Assembly: GCF_012113595.1 (NCBI RefSeq) | Contig: NZ_CP050831.1 | Coordinates: 6,200,001-6,264,000, forward strand | Origin: Bacteroides faecium | GTDB taxonomy: Bacteria; Bacteroidota; Bacteroidia; Bacteroidales; Bacteroidaceae | DNA length: 64,000 nucleotides | Reading direction: 5' to 3' | Shown here: piece after piece, positions 36,035 through 46,100 of the stretch | Position numbering within the stretch: the first letter of the stretch is position 1 | How the letters are laid out: each line of letters opens with the position of its first letter | Notes under the pieces: generated by a model | Database searches by the model: none | Seen by the model: only the letters and a program-made list of their open reading frames with translations | Told to the model about the DNA's origin: nothing | Position numbers and translations under genes: made by a program

Positions 36035-36081
36035 TATTATATCTTTTACTTAAGTTTTCCATTGTTATATCTTTTACTTAA
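36026..36081 (-). repeat. Tandem 28-bp duplication of the MFS translation start region
   Basis: Two copies (36026-36053 and 36054-36081) differ at one base. Each contains, on the minus strand, an ATG-GAA-AAC start and the A-rich sequence before it. The upstream ATG (36062) opens a 13-codon frame that ends just past the real start, because 28 is not a multiple of three. Confidence 0.85.
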
Positions 36082-36454
36082 ATTGCACATACCTGTTTAT
36101 CCGTATGCTACAAAGTGAATCTGTTATTATATAATTTCTGTATCCTTAGGGCTTAACTTGTCCGCCCCTACGGGAGTAAACCTGTTTAGCGCTTATCCGA
36201 TTCTTGCTTCATACCGCTATAATAGGACGAAAGCTACGGTATTATTAGTTTGTCACGGCCGTGACGAATTCTCTTCATGTCCGTGGTAGGTTCTCTTCAT
36301 GGCCGTGAGAAGAAGCTACCACGGCCATGGTAAACTAACTATACCGTAGGCTTAACAGAAGTATGCCGTTACCTTAAGTGTAGTAATCCGTAAGGGTAGA
36401 TATACTCTGCCGTAGGGAATCGGGAAAAGAGCGTATAGATTAAATAGAAGAAGC
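36035..36454. other. 420-bp gap inside the fructan locus
   Basis: No protein gene. It holds the 28-bp duplication next to the MFS start and palindromic element 2 (36168-36415). No full -33/-7 promoter pair was seen, although a near match TCACTTTG lies before the MFS gene on the minus strand. Confidence 0.75.
36168..36415. repeat. Palindromic 22-bp-period array (element 2)
   Basis: Four near-palindromic cores CACGGCCGTG, CATGTCCGTG, CATGGCCGTG and CACGGCCATG start at 36254, 36276, 36298 and 36320, exactly 22 bp apart; the first extends to a perfect 14-bp palindrome (36252-36265). Inverted flanks at 36234-36251 and 36332-36349 match at 16 of 18 bases. To the right, CCGTA/CCGTT recurs at 36344, 36366, 36388 and 36410 (22-bp steps). 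To the left, the reverse form CTACGG stands at 36168 and 36234, three steps of 22 apart. Spacers two and three are mirror images. The design matches elements 1 and 3, the sequence does not. Confidence 0.85.
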
Positions 36455-38287
36455 CTATTGCTTCAACCGGTAAACCACAAACGAATCTACCTTATAAGCT
36501 CCGCCCTTGCTATAAAAGTCGATATGGCGGTAAGGTTCCGACGGGAATACCTGGTTGGTCATCGCAAAACGTCCGTCGTCTCCAAAGGCTTCTACACTTG
36601 ATTTATCGACAAACAGGCGAAGTTTCAATTCGTTCCTTCCGCTTTCAATAGCCGTCCATGTCAGCATCGGGAAATTTTCGTTGAAGCTGACATCTCCGCT
36701 TTTACGACGGTCCATAGAGAATTTGTTCTCTTTCATGTCATATTGCATATCTACTTCTTCGCCTTTATCATTGTAGAGACGGAAGCCGATAATGTCTGCA
36801 TGTTGGTTCTTGATGGTCAGTTCTATTTCGTAAGCACCTTCGTTGCCCGGAATCATTTCTTTGACCGTGCGTGTTCCGCTTACTTTGAACGAACGTTTCT
36901 TTGAAATGTCGCGCAGTTTCAACAGTTCGGGAGAAGGGGCGGATTTGAGATAAATCCCACCGTCTATGGAGAACAGGCTCAAGTCGCGGGGAACGGAGTT
37001 CGGGCTGCGGTATTGGGAAGTCGGGACGTCGTTGGCATACTGCCAGTTGCTCATCCATGCGATAGCGATACGGCGGTTGTCGGGAGCATCGCTCCAGGTT
37101 ACGGTGGCGTAATGGTCTTTTCCCCAGTCCATCCATTTGGTAGCTTCCGGCTGGTTGTCACAGACAAATTTCTTTCCGTCGAAGCTGCCGACAAAATATT
37201 GAGTGGCGGAATCTCCGAAAGGGCCGTCACCGAGACTGCAAAGCAGTACCCATTTCTTTTCATTTGTTCCTTCCACGGGAAGTTCGAAGAGGTCGGGACA
37301 TTCCCACACATTACCGTGGGCGCCGTATCCTTCGCCGAAGCTGCTTTCAAATGTCCAGTCTTTCAAGTTCGGAGAAGAGAAAATTTGCATTTCCTGTCCT
37401 ACGGCAAGCACTTGAATCCAACGTTTTGTTCCTTCGTACCAAAAGACTTTCGGGTCGCGGAAGTCGCGGGCTTCGGAAACCAGGACGGGGTTGTTTTCGT
37501 ATTTGGTAAACGAACGCCCGTTGTCGGTGCTGTAAGCGATGCTTTGTACCTGGCGGTCGCCGTTTTGTGTATAGATGGCGATGATTGCGCCTGCGCCGAA
37601 GCCGGCGGTATTGTTATGGTCTACTACTGCCGAGCCGCTGAATATCGTTCCGAAAGCATCGGGAGCAATGGCAACCGGACGGTGTTCCCAATTGACCAGG
37701 TCTTTGCTGATGGCATGTCCCCAGTTCATATTCCCCCATTTGGAGCCATAAGGATTGTATTGATAGAACAGGTGATATTCACCGTCTTTATATACCATTC
37801 CGTTCGGGTCGTTCATCCATCCGTAGAGGGGTGAGAAATGGTACAGGGGGCGGAACTTTTCACGGTTAGAAGTATCGAACGTGTCGGATAGCTTCATTTC
37901 CTTGCAGCAGGCCGTGTTGTCCGGTGAAAGGTTGACACGAACCGGGTCGTTCGAGTTCAGTTTGAATTTGAAAGAAATCAGTTGGCCGGAGTAGTCGGAA
38001 AGGTCTACCGGAACAAAGTAATCCACTTTATTGATAGCCAGCCGGACATCGAAGTTCTTTACTTCTTTATTATTAACGATCATATTGATACGTACATCGG
38101 GAGACGCATCTTCTACGGGCAACAGCAGGTATTTCTGATTCGTGTTGACACGCACCAGGCAATAACCTTCTCCCAAATTCCGGATGGATAAGGAAGAACC
38201 GGTCGCTTGGACAGAGAGTGAGACAGTCATAAGCGTAAAACAAATCAGAAGGGTCTGAAGTTTTTTTAAAGGCAAAAATACATTCAT
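36455..38287 (-). CDS. GH32 exo-fructanase (inulinase/levanase type), periplasmic
   Basis: A 610-residue protein with a non-lipoprotein signal peptide (ICFTLMTVSLSVQA), so probably periplasmic. An N-terminal beta domain (about 30-135, DUF4980-like) precedes the GH32 five-bladed propeller. All three catalytic motifs are intact: nucleophile in PLYGWMNDPNGMV, transition-state stabiliser in ARDFRDPKVFWY, and acid/base in NVWECPDLFEL. The C-terminal beta-sandwich ends around SSVEAFGDDGRFAM. It likely releases fructose from imported fructan oligosaccharides. It follows the endo-acting GH32 gene in the locus. Confidence 0.93.
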   Translation of the reverse strand: MNVFLPLKKLQTLLICFTLMTVSLSVQATGSSLSIRNLGEGYCLVRVNTNQKYLLLPVEDASPDVRINMIVNNKEVKNFDVRLAINKVDYFVPVDLSDYSGQLISFKFKLNSNDPVRVNLSPDNTACCKEMKLSDTFDTSNREKFRPLYHFSPLYGWMNDPNGMVYKDGEYHLFYQYNPYGSKWGNMNWGHAISKDLVNWEHRPVAIAPDAFGTIFSGSAVVDHNNTAGFGAGAIIAIYTQNGDRQVQSIAYSTDNGRSFTKYENNPVLVSEARDFRDPKVFWYEGTKRWIQVLAVGQEMQIFSSPNLKDWTFESSFGEGYGAHGNVWECPDLFELPVEGTNEKKWVLLCSLGDGPFGDSATQYFVGSFDGKKFVCDNQPEATKWMDWGKDHYATVTWSDAPDNRRIAIAWMSNWQYANDVPTSQYRSPNSVPRDLSLFSIDGGIYLKSAPSPELLKLRDISKKRSFKVSGTRTVKEMIPGNEGAYEIELTIKNQHADIIGFRLYNDKGEEVDMQYDMKENKFSMDRRKSGDVSFNENFPMLTWTAIESGRNELKLRLFVDKSSVEAFGDDGRFAMTNQVFPSEPYRHIDFYSKGGAYKVDSFVVYRLKQ

Positions 38288-38416
38288 GTTTTATGGTATT
38301 AAGGTTGTTACTTATTTCAGGATATCGCGTTTCTTGTAACAGTGCAAAGATAGGCGCAATGGAGCAGAGCGCCTATCACATTTGTTTCAAACGCTGTAAA
38401 AGATGTTACTTTTCAA

Positions 38417-39985
38417 TCAATAAGTACTCAATTTAATTTCGGATACGGTCACTTCGCCGTCGGAGCAGAAGACAGACCAGGGATTCTTAGGCAAATCATA
38501 CACCCGATTGGTGAATGCGAAAGCATCGTTGACGTATAATACACAAACAGATTGCTCCGTGTACATCTTGATGCGGTACATACCATCGGCGGATTTCTCA
38601 AAAGGAACTTCCGTGATGTCTTTCCGTTCGGTCACTTCTCCGGTCTTCTCGTCTGTCACTACTTTGGCAAGTTTCAGCATATTCCATCGAGCTTCGATAA
38701 AGAGACTGTATTTCACATTACGGTCGGTGCAGTCTACAAACGAAACTCCGAATACGGCTTCACTGTTTTCGGGTGCTTTCACCGTCATTTCTATCTTATT
38801 ATTATCCTGCAAACGTCCGAAGCGAACGGAAGCCCCTGCTTTCAAGGTATAGGCTGAAGCATTCCCACTCACCTCTCCTGTCCTAGCTTTTTCTTCCCAC
38901 ACAACTGCCTGTGTATATTTGGCATTAATTGCGGCGGGGACATCCAGGCTCAACGTGCCATCTGCGTTCTGTACCAGTTTATGGGCTACCAAAGCGCCTG
39001 CCCAGTCGGCATTGGCTGCATTGTCTTTCCCTTCACGAGTGGCGCACCATCCCCAAAGATAACGGTCGTTCCCGTCGCTTGCCGTCTTTCCGGCATAGAA
39101 TGAAGTACCTTCCAACTTTCCTTCACGAGGCAGATAGCCGGGATAACCGTTATCCGGCAATCCCATCAGTCCGGCCAGTGTAGGCGCAAAGAAGTATTGC
39201 ACCATGCGGGTTTCGTCTTTGTCGGAGTAAATCATGTACCAGTAGTCTCCCATCTTAAATACATCCGGGCATTCGTAGAATCGTCCCCATATATTGTTGA
39301 AGAAAGGCTCCTGCACAGTCCAGTTGCGCAAGTCGGTGGAAGTAAAATGAGCGATGACCGATTTGCCGTTTCTAATGGCAGACACCACCATGCGGTAGAG
39401 TCCAGCATCTTCGTCACGGAACACATGCGGGTCGCGGAATTCATTCGGATTATATCCTTCGGGCGCTTCGAGACGGAAAGAGTGGTCTTTAGTCCATGTG
39501 CGGCAATCGGCAGAGGTAGCCAGCATCAACACTTCTTTCTTTTGGTCGCCTTTATAGTTGAACTTATGTCCGGTGTAGAAAGTATAATAAGTGCCGTCGG
39601 CATAAATCGTACCGCCGGTGCCTATGGCAGGGTCTTGTTCTGTCAATGCTCCGCAGGGGATTGCTTCACCAAAGGAAATATAAGAAGCCGCATCTTTTGT
39701 AGCGACGCAATGAATGGGGTGGAAAGTAGCCGCACCGTCACGCCAGTCCTGAAGATAAAGGATACGGAATTCCTTGCTCACCGGGTCGAAGAATGGCATC
39801 GGGTCACCTACATAGCCTACTTGCGGCTTGTAGTAGGTGAAATAACTATCCGGTTCGGAACGGGTGAAATAGGTAGTAGTCTGTTCCAACTGACGGTCGG
39901 TGATGACCGGATTGTCATCGTCGCCGCAAGCAGCGAACGATAAGGAAAGTCCCAGTGACAATATACTGAATATCATAGTTTTCAT
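38417..39985 (-). CDS. GH32 surface endo-levanase-type lipoprotein
   Basis: A 522-residue lipoprotein (LSFAAC, then GDDDN, a surface-export signal). The nucleophile motif is the divergent GYVGDPMPFF instead of WMNDPNG, as in the B. thetaiotaomicron endo-levanase; the stabiliser NEFRDPHVF and acid/base RFYECPDVFKM are present. Location outside the cell and distance from the exo enzyme fit a role in cutting levan chains to fragments for SusC/SusD uptake. Substrate assignment rests on similarity of motifs and gene order. Confidence 0.9.
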   Translation of the reverse strand: MKTMIFSILSLGLSLSFAACGDDDNPVITDRQLEQTTTYFTRSEPDSYFTYYKPQVGYVGDPMPFFDPVSKEFRILYLQDWRDGAATFHPIHCVATKDAASYISFGEAIPCGALTEQDPAIGTGGTIYADGTYYTFYTGHKFNYKGDQKKEVLMLATSADCRTWTKDHSFRLEAPEGYNPNEFRDPHVFRDEDAGLYRMVVSAIRNGKSVIAHFTSTDLRNWTVQEPFFNNIWGRFYECPDVFKMGDYWYMIYSDKDETRMVQYFFAPTLAGLMGLPDNGYPGYLPREGKLEGTSFYAGKTASDGNDRYLWGWCATREGKDNAANADWAGALVAHKLVQNADGTLSLDVPAAINAKYTQAVVWEEKARTGEVSGNASAYTLKAGASVRFGRLQDNNKIEMTVKAPENSEAVFGVSFVDCTDRNVKYSLFIEARWNMLKLAKVVTDEKTGEVTERKDITEVPFEKSADGMYRIKMYTEQSVCVLYVNDAFAFTNRVYDLPKNPWSVFCSDGEVTVSEIKLSTY

Positions 39986-40017
39986 AATAATGGTGTCTTT
40001 ATATAGTTTAATAGATA

Positions 40018-41409
40018 TTATTCACATAAATAGTCGATAGCATTCCTGGTTAACTTCTCCGTATTCGGACGGTACAGGTTGTCGCTGGTTCCGTTCTCAC
40101 CATACCAGTCGTAAGAGCCTGAGCCGATACAGATTACTTTACCGCTGCCATCACGCGACGGGAATTCGGCTATTACCACCGCCTTTCTGTCTTCATCCGC
40201 ATCTACATCGCCATCCGAAGCGGCAAGGTCGATACCACCTGTCTTCTCTCTCCAGTCTACCATTGTAGAGTATGCATCAGCCCAACCTTCCTTGATTTGC
40301 GTCACCCACTGTGCAGTACTGTTCGTTGTATAATATCCTTTATCGAACAGGTAAGCCACATCCGAACGTCCGTCTTTCAATGCCAGTCCGCGGAATAACG
40401 GATGGTCTTCATGTCCTTTGAATGAAACTCCCCAGGGGGCATCTGTCACAAAGGCTTCCGATACAGAATTACCCCAACAGTTATTCGGTTCCCTACCGTC
40501 CAATGCAATTCCCCATTTACCTGCATACTTCGTAGCAAAACGTGTCAGCAACAGGCTGCCCCCGCCTTCGAAGTAAGAGCGCATGGCAGCAGAAACGTCG
40601 TCGGCTATAGATGGGAGATTGTCATGCGGATGGAAATCTCCATGCCACCAAATAGCTGTGTAACGGCTTAAATCGACACTTCCATTCTTTACGGCTTCGA
40701 AAGATATGTACTCTGACGCTGCGATAGTGCTCTTCATCCAAGTCCATGCAGCCTTTTCGTCATCGCTTTCCAACTGGTCGGCAGAAGCAGCCGTGCCGAT
40801 GAAACCTGTAAACTTAACGTTGGTCGGTACGACAGTAACGGTATAGGCAGCAGTAGCGGTGCGATTGGTCACGGTAAATACGACCGGACTGGTAAAGTCG
40901 ATGATGTCTCCTGATTCGGGTTCGATAGTAGCTCCCTCGCTTGCCTGAACGCTTACCAACATGGCTGTGACATCCGTAGCCAATGGCACATAGATGGCAA
41001 TCTTCTTGCCTGCTTCATCAATGCTGCCCAAATATGCTCCGGCTTTAAACTCAGTGATTCGAGCCTCATCACATTCTACGGTAAGAGTATAGTCAAGAAA
41101 AACATTTCCGTTCGTCACTCTTACTACGACCGGCAGTGTGAAATCAACCGGCGTGCCGCTTTTCAAATTGGCAGCCGCTCCTTCTGAAAGGGTAAATTCG
41201 GGAGTAAGATTGGTAATATCCGTACCTACCGGAACGTGTACTTTCACTGTTTTGGCTACCTGGTCTATCTCGCCTGCCTGTTCGCCAATCCGGAAAGAGG
41301 TAATCCACACGTCATTGTCCAGTATCAGCGAAGAAGTATTATCGTCATCGCATCCGGCAGCCAAAAGCAGCAGTGCCGACAAGAATAACATATATATTTT
41401 CTGTATCAT
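40018..41409 (-). CDS. Surface glycan-binding lipoprotein of the fructan locus
   Basis: A 463-residue lipoprotein from the ATG at 41409 (MIQKIYMLFLSALLLLAAGC, then DDDN, surface signal). The longer frame to 41463 runs into susD and is rejected. Two to three short beta-sandwich repeats (about 30-110, 115-195) resemble DUF5018-type domains, each ending VTNGNVFLDYTLTV or VTNRTATAAYTVTV. The C-terminal about 260 residues form a DUF4960-like domain (FTGFIGTAASADQLESDDEK). At the same position in B. thetaiotaomicron is a levan-binding protein; no catalytic motif is visible. Confidence 0.85.
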   Translation of the reverse strand: MIQKIYMLFLSALLLLAAGCDDDNTSSLILDNDVWITSFRIGEQAGEIDQVAKTVKVHVPVGTDITNLTPEFTLSEGAAANLKSGTPVDFTLPVVVRVTNGNVFLDYTLTVECDEARITEFKAGAYLGSIDEAGKKIAIYVPLATDVTAMLVSVQASEGATIEPESGDIIDFTSPVVFTVTNRTATAAYTVTVVPTNVKFTGFIGTAASADQLESDDEKAAWTWMKSTIAASEYISFEAVKNGSVDLSRYTAIWWHGDFHPHDNLPSIADDVSAAMRSYFEGGGSLLLTRFATKYAGKWGIALDGREPNNCWGNSVSEAFVTDAPWGVSFKGHEDHPLFRGLALKDGRSDVAYLFDKGYYTTNSTAQWVTQIKEGWADAYSTMVDWREKTGGIDLAASDGDVDADEDRKAVVIAEFPSRDGSGKVICIGSGSYDWYGENGTSDNLYRPNTEKLTRNAIDYLCE

Positions 41410-41452
41410 AGTGATTCTGTTTTTAAATAATTTGATTTTATCTGTCTTACGA

Positions 41453-43159
41453 TTACCAGCCATAATTCTGCTTGTACAGGTTACCGCTGTAATTTATCTG
41501 CTTCTGCGGGATAGGCAGATATTCATTCTTGTTCTTCGTGAATACAGCTTCGCCATAATAAGAACGGCGTGCAGTCTCGGTACGGTAATAGTTGTTTATT
41601 ACTTTATCGGCAATCCCCCAACGTACCAGGTCGAAGAAGCGGCTTCCTTCCATGGCAAATTCCAAACGGCGTTCCCACTGTAATGCTTCGCGAGCTATTT
41701 CTTCCGATGCAAAACCGGCATACGGAGATACTTTGAAACGGGCATTATAGTCGAAAATCAATACTGTGCTCTTGGCGGCACGGTTGCGCACTTCATTAAT
41801 CAAAGGCAATGCTTCCTGGTAACGGTGAAGCTCAATCAAGGCTTCGGCACGCATCAACAGCACATCTGCATAGCGTAGCACGATATGGTTCAGCGAGTTG
41901 GCATAGAACACACCGACCTTTTTCAGACAGGTACAGTCTTTATCCACATTTTCTTTCAGCGACGCATATGTACCATAGAAGGTCTTGTTGCGGCTCCAAC
42001 TTTCATCGAAAGTATATTTCTCATTATACTTATAGGGGAAACCCGGAACAGCTACCGTGTGGAACAGGCGGGGATCTACCGGGTCTGTTGCACTGTTATA
42101 ATTTTCGGTATCATAAGAACCGACCAAAGGAAATCCATCCACACTGGTCTTGAATGCATTCACCAGGTTTTGGCTCGGCTTGTGGAAGTCACAGCAACCG
42201 ATTCCCTGCGGAGCAGTCAGTTGGTCGCCAAAGTTCAGATTACCATATTTAGTTCCGTCATTCTCCGAGTATTGAACTGCCCAGATGGACTCTCTGCCAT
42301 TTTCGTATTGCGGCAGAAAGTTCATGGAGTAATCCTGCTCCAGGCTGAAACCGCCCGCTTTCATTATCGCGTCGTCCGTATAAGCCAATACGGCTTTCAG
42401 GTCATCTTCATTAATTTCCGTCACTTCATTCTTTTCATTCTGACGGTAGGCTTTGTAAAGCATTGTTTTTGCCAGATAGGCGGAAGCTGCGGCACGGGTG
42501 GGACGTCCTTTTATGGTTTGCCCGTCCTGTATCCAAGTGTCCGGCAGGTTTTGGAAAGCAAACTTAAAGTCGTCGGCAATCTTCTGCCATTGCTCGTCAC
42601 TGGTATATTGCACGTTAGAAATCTTTGTGTATTGTTCTGTCGGAACCGTTTCGTCCACAATCACAATATTCTTGAACATCTCTTTAAGCATAAACATATA
42701 GTGGCCGCGCAGGAAACGCATTTCTCCGATGCGTGCCTGTTTCAAAGGATAGTTGGCTTCATCAATCGAGTTGAGTGAATTCAATGCCGCGTTTGCACGG
42801 GAGACACCGCAATAAAAACGATACCAGATATCATCAAAAGCCCAGTTGTCGGTCGTGATTCCTTTTCCTATCTCAAGGAAGTGGAAGTGTGAGCCGTCTT
42901 CGGAGTTGAGCCCGCCCTTGTATGCGTCGTCCGAACGGACATTTCCATACGGCCAAAGGCTGAACGGGGCATTCATGTCCTGCCCTGTCACCATATAGGC
43001 ATAAGCGGCAATAACGAGATTGTCCACATATTCGGGCGTCGTGATTTCTTCCTGCGTGAGGGAGCCTTGCAGATTCCGGTCTAGAAAATCATTACAACCG
43101 GTAGTGGTCAATAAGGAAGCTGCCAACAGCAATGATATATATAGTTTTCTCTTTTTCAT
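41453..43159 (-). CDS. SusD-like outer-membrane nutrient-binding lipoprotein
   Basis: A 568-residue lipoprotein (LLAASLLTTTGC, then NDFLD). SusD/RagB family features include DFLDRNLQGSLTQEE at the start, TPR-type helices around residues 90-260 and the late RWGIADKVINNYY region. It forms the lid over the SusC barrel and binds fructan at the cell surface. It follows susC by 30 bp and precedes the binding-protein gene. Confidence 0.95.
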   Translation of the reverse strand: MKKRKLYISLLLAASLLTTTGCNDFLDRNLQGSLTQEEITTPEYVDNLVIAAYAYMVTGQDMNAPFSLWPYGNVRSDDAYKGGLNSEDGSHFHFLEIGKGITTDNWAFDDIWYRFYCGVSRANAALNSLNSIDEANYPLKQARIGEMRFLRGHYMFMLKEMFKNIVIVDETVPTEQYTKISNVQYTSDEQWQKIADDFKFAFQNLPDTWIQDGQTIKGRPTRAAASAYLAKTMLYKAYRQNEKNEVTEINEDDLKAVLAYTDDAIMKAGGFSLEQDYSMNFLPQYENGRESIWAVQYSENDGTKYGNLNFGDQLTAPQGIGCCDFHKPSQNLVNAFKTSVDGFPLVGSYDTENYNSATDPVDPRLFHTVAVPGFPYKYNEKYTFDESWSRNKTFYGTYASLKENVDKDCTCLKKVGVFYANSLNHIVLRYADVLLMRAEALIELHRYQEALPLINEVRNRAAKSTVLIFDYNARFKVSPYAGFASEEIAREALQWERRLEFAMEGSRFFDLVRWGIADKVINNYYRTETARRSYYGEAVFTKNKNEYLPIPQKQINYSGNLYKQNYGW

Positions 43160-43189
43160 ATCTTCATGTATTATTGATAAGTAACTTGA

Positions 43190-46100
43190 TTAAAAACCGA
43201 TATTGAATCCGAACGTGAGATTCATAGGAATCGGATAAGCAAAACCTTTATCCTTGTCTTCAGGGTCGAGGCCGGTAAAGTTCTTGCTCTTGATAGTCAA
43301 CAGGTTCTGTGCACTGAAGTAGAAACGCAGGCGTTCCATGCAAATCTTCTTGGAAATGGCAGCAGGCAGGGTGTAGCCCAATTGCAAATTACGAAGTTTC
43401 AGATAAGAGCCGTTTTCCACAAAGTAACTGGAGAAACGTTTTTCATCATTCAGGTCGTCAACAGATAATGCCGGAATCGTGGAAGAAGGATTCGATGGCG
43501 ACCATGCATTCAGCAGGCGTGTACCGCGATTGGCGTTCATGTCTCCTACCGACCAGAAATCTGTATTCTTCTTCACGTCATTGACTACATCCACTCCTTG
43601 TACACCTTGCCAGAACATGGTGAAATCAAAATTCTTATATTCCAGATAGATGTTGATACCATACGTAAAGTCGGGGTTCGGATTACCAATCCATGTACGG
43701 TCATTTTGGTCGATTACTCCATTGCCATCTACATCCCGGTAGCGGATACGGCCAATGCCCTTTCCCGTTTGGTCGGCATGATTGTCCACTTCTTCCTGTG
43801 TCTTGAAGATGCCGTCGGCAATATATCCGGCTCTCATCTGATAGGCATGACCGATGATATTCATAGCACCGTCACCACCAAAATCTCCGGTAGAAGCCAC
43901 TTCGGCAGGCACGAAAAGAACCTTGTTACGATAGCTTCCCAAGTTGGCGCTGATGTCATAGCTTAGTCCGAATCTTGTTTTGTTACGATAGCCCAAATTG
44001 ATTTCGAAACCTTTGTTTTCCATAGAGCCTGCATTTCGCCAATGCGCTCCACCTTCTCCCAATACGGCGATGTAGGACGGTTTCAGCAGTATGTCCGTTG
44101 TTTTCTTATAGAAGTATTCGGCAGAGCCATACAGACTTTGGTTGAAGAGTGTGAAGTCGATTCCGACGTTCGTCTGCGTTGTCGTCTCCCATTTCAGATC
44201 GTCATTGGCCAACTGGTCGCGTTTGAAACCGGAAGGAAGGATCAGACCGCCGTTATTGCCGATGATGTCATAGGCAGTTCCGTATGTGGGCGGTTCGCCT
44301 GTTCCGTAATTGGAGTTATACAGGGAGAAACGACCGTTGTTCTCAATTTCCTGGTTACCGGTCTGTCCCCATGCAAAACGGATTTTCAAATCATCCACTA
44401 CGCTCCGTGTCTTTTCCATGAAAGCCTCCTGGCTGATACGCCATCCTACGGAAACGGAAGGGAAGTTCGCATATTTGTTGTTCTTACCGAAACGGGAAGA
44501 TCCGTCACGACGAATGGTGAATGATGCGAGATATTTCTCATCATAAGAGTAGTTCAACTTGCCAAAGAAAGAAACCAGTGAGAAGCCACCTGCGCCGCCT
44601 GTGGCTTGCGCCAGTCCGGTGCCTGCGCTGGGGTACATGTAGTTGGGGTCGATGACTGCAAAGTCTTCACGATAAGAGGCCAGGTCGATGTCGTCTTCAC
44701 GGTTCAACTCCATACCACCCATGACGTCTCCGCGATGTTTACCGACTTCCAGTTCGTAAGTAGCAATGGCATTCCACATCCATTTGGTGAAATGTTCCTG
44801 TTTCATGGTCACGCCATTGGTGCTGTTTTCCAGAACGCCGTTTTTGTAGGGTAATACAAAGTTGCGTTGATATTTCTGTGCATAGTCCAAACCGAAGTTG
44901 GTGCGGATATTGAATCCTTTGAACGGATGCAGGTTGGCATAAGCGTTGCCGAAGATACGCCAGTATGTGTAACGGTTGTCTTTATTGTCATGCAGCACGC
45001 GGGCAATATTCTGACGGTCGGGCATACTTTTGTTAGGGCCGCCCCATCCTTTTCCGTCTACCGTATGTACGGGAATCATCGGAAGTGAAATCATGGCATC
45101 ACTCAGCAAGTTGCCCGGTGCCTGCACTTCAGTAGTGCGGTTCAGGGTAAAGTTCTCACCAATGGTAAGAAGGTCGCCGATTACCTTAAAGTCGGCATTC
45201 ATACGGGCAGAGATACGGTCGAAGTTTGTATACTTAATCAAACCGTCATTTTTATAATAGCCTAATGAGAAGAAATAGTTTCCTCTTTCAGTACCGTTGC
45301 TGATAGAAAGATTATATTGCTGGATAAATCCGGTACGGGTGATTTCGTCGAACCAGTCGGTATCGCCTACGGCAATGGTATTTTCCGAATCAATGAATTT
45401 GGGTAATGACATTCCATGAAGTACCGGAGTGCCATTGCTATCGTATCCCCAGTTATAATTATAACCGATAGGATTGGCGTTCGGATTCTTGCCGCTATTA
45501 ACATTAGCCTGCCACAAGGTACGGCCGTACTGCTCGGTATTCATCATTTCTAACTTGGTCTGATACATAGAAGCCGAAACGGAAGCGTCAAAGTTTACTT
45601 TAATCTGTCCTTTCTTGCCTTGTTTGGTAGTAATAATAATCACGCCGTTGGCAGCACGCGAACCGTAGATAGATGCGGAAGCAGCATCTTTCAATACTTG
45701 GATGGATTCGATGTCGTTTCCGTTCAGTTCGTGCATCCCCGATTTAGTAGGCACTCCGTCGACAATGTAAAGAGGGTCGTTGTTATTCAACGTACCGATA
45801 CCGCGGATACGTACGGTAGCGGAACCACTCGGGTTACCGTCAGTAGTGATGTTCATACCGGGGACACGGCCTTGAAGGGCTTTCACGGGATTGTTCTCAC
45901 CTTGTTTCTGTATATCGTCCACCTTGACTACGGAGACGGCACCGGTCAAATCGGCTTTGCGTTGGGTGGTGTAGCCGGTCACGACGACTTCGTCCACCAT
46001 TTGTGTGTCTTCTTCTAATAATACACGGATAGAAGCAGCCGCTTTCACGGTCACGGGTTTGTAGCCGATATACGAAATCTTTAAAGTTGAATGAGCAGGA

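Noticed and set aside
37013..37834. 273-codon plus-strand frame inside the GH32 gene (and similar ones at 39197-39943 and 41885-42778)
   Set aside because: These are shadows of certain glycosidase and susD genes, without signal peptide, start context or domain.
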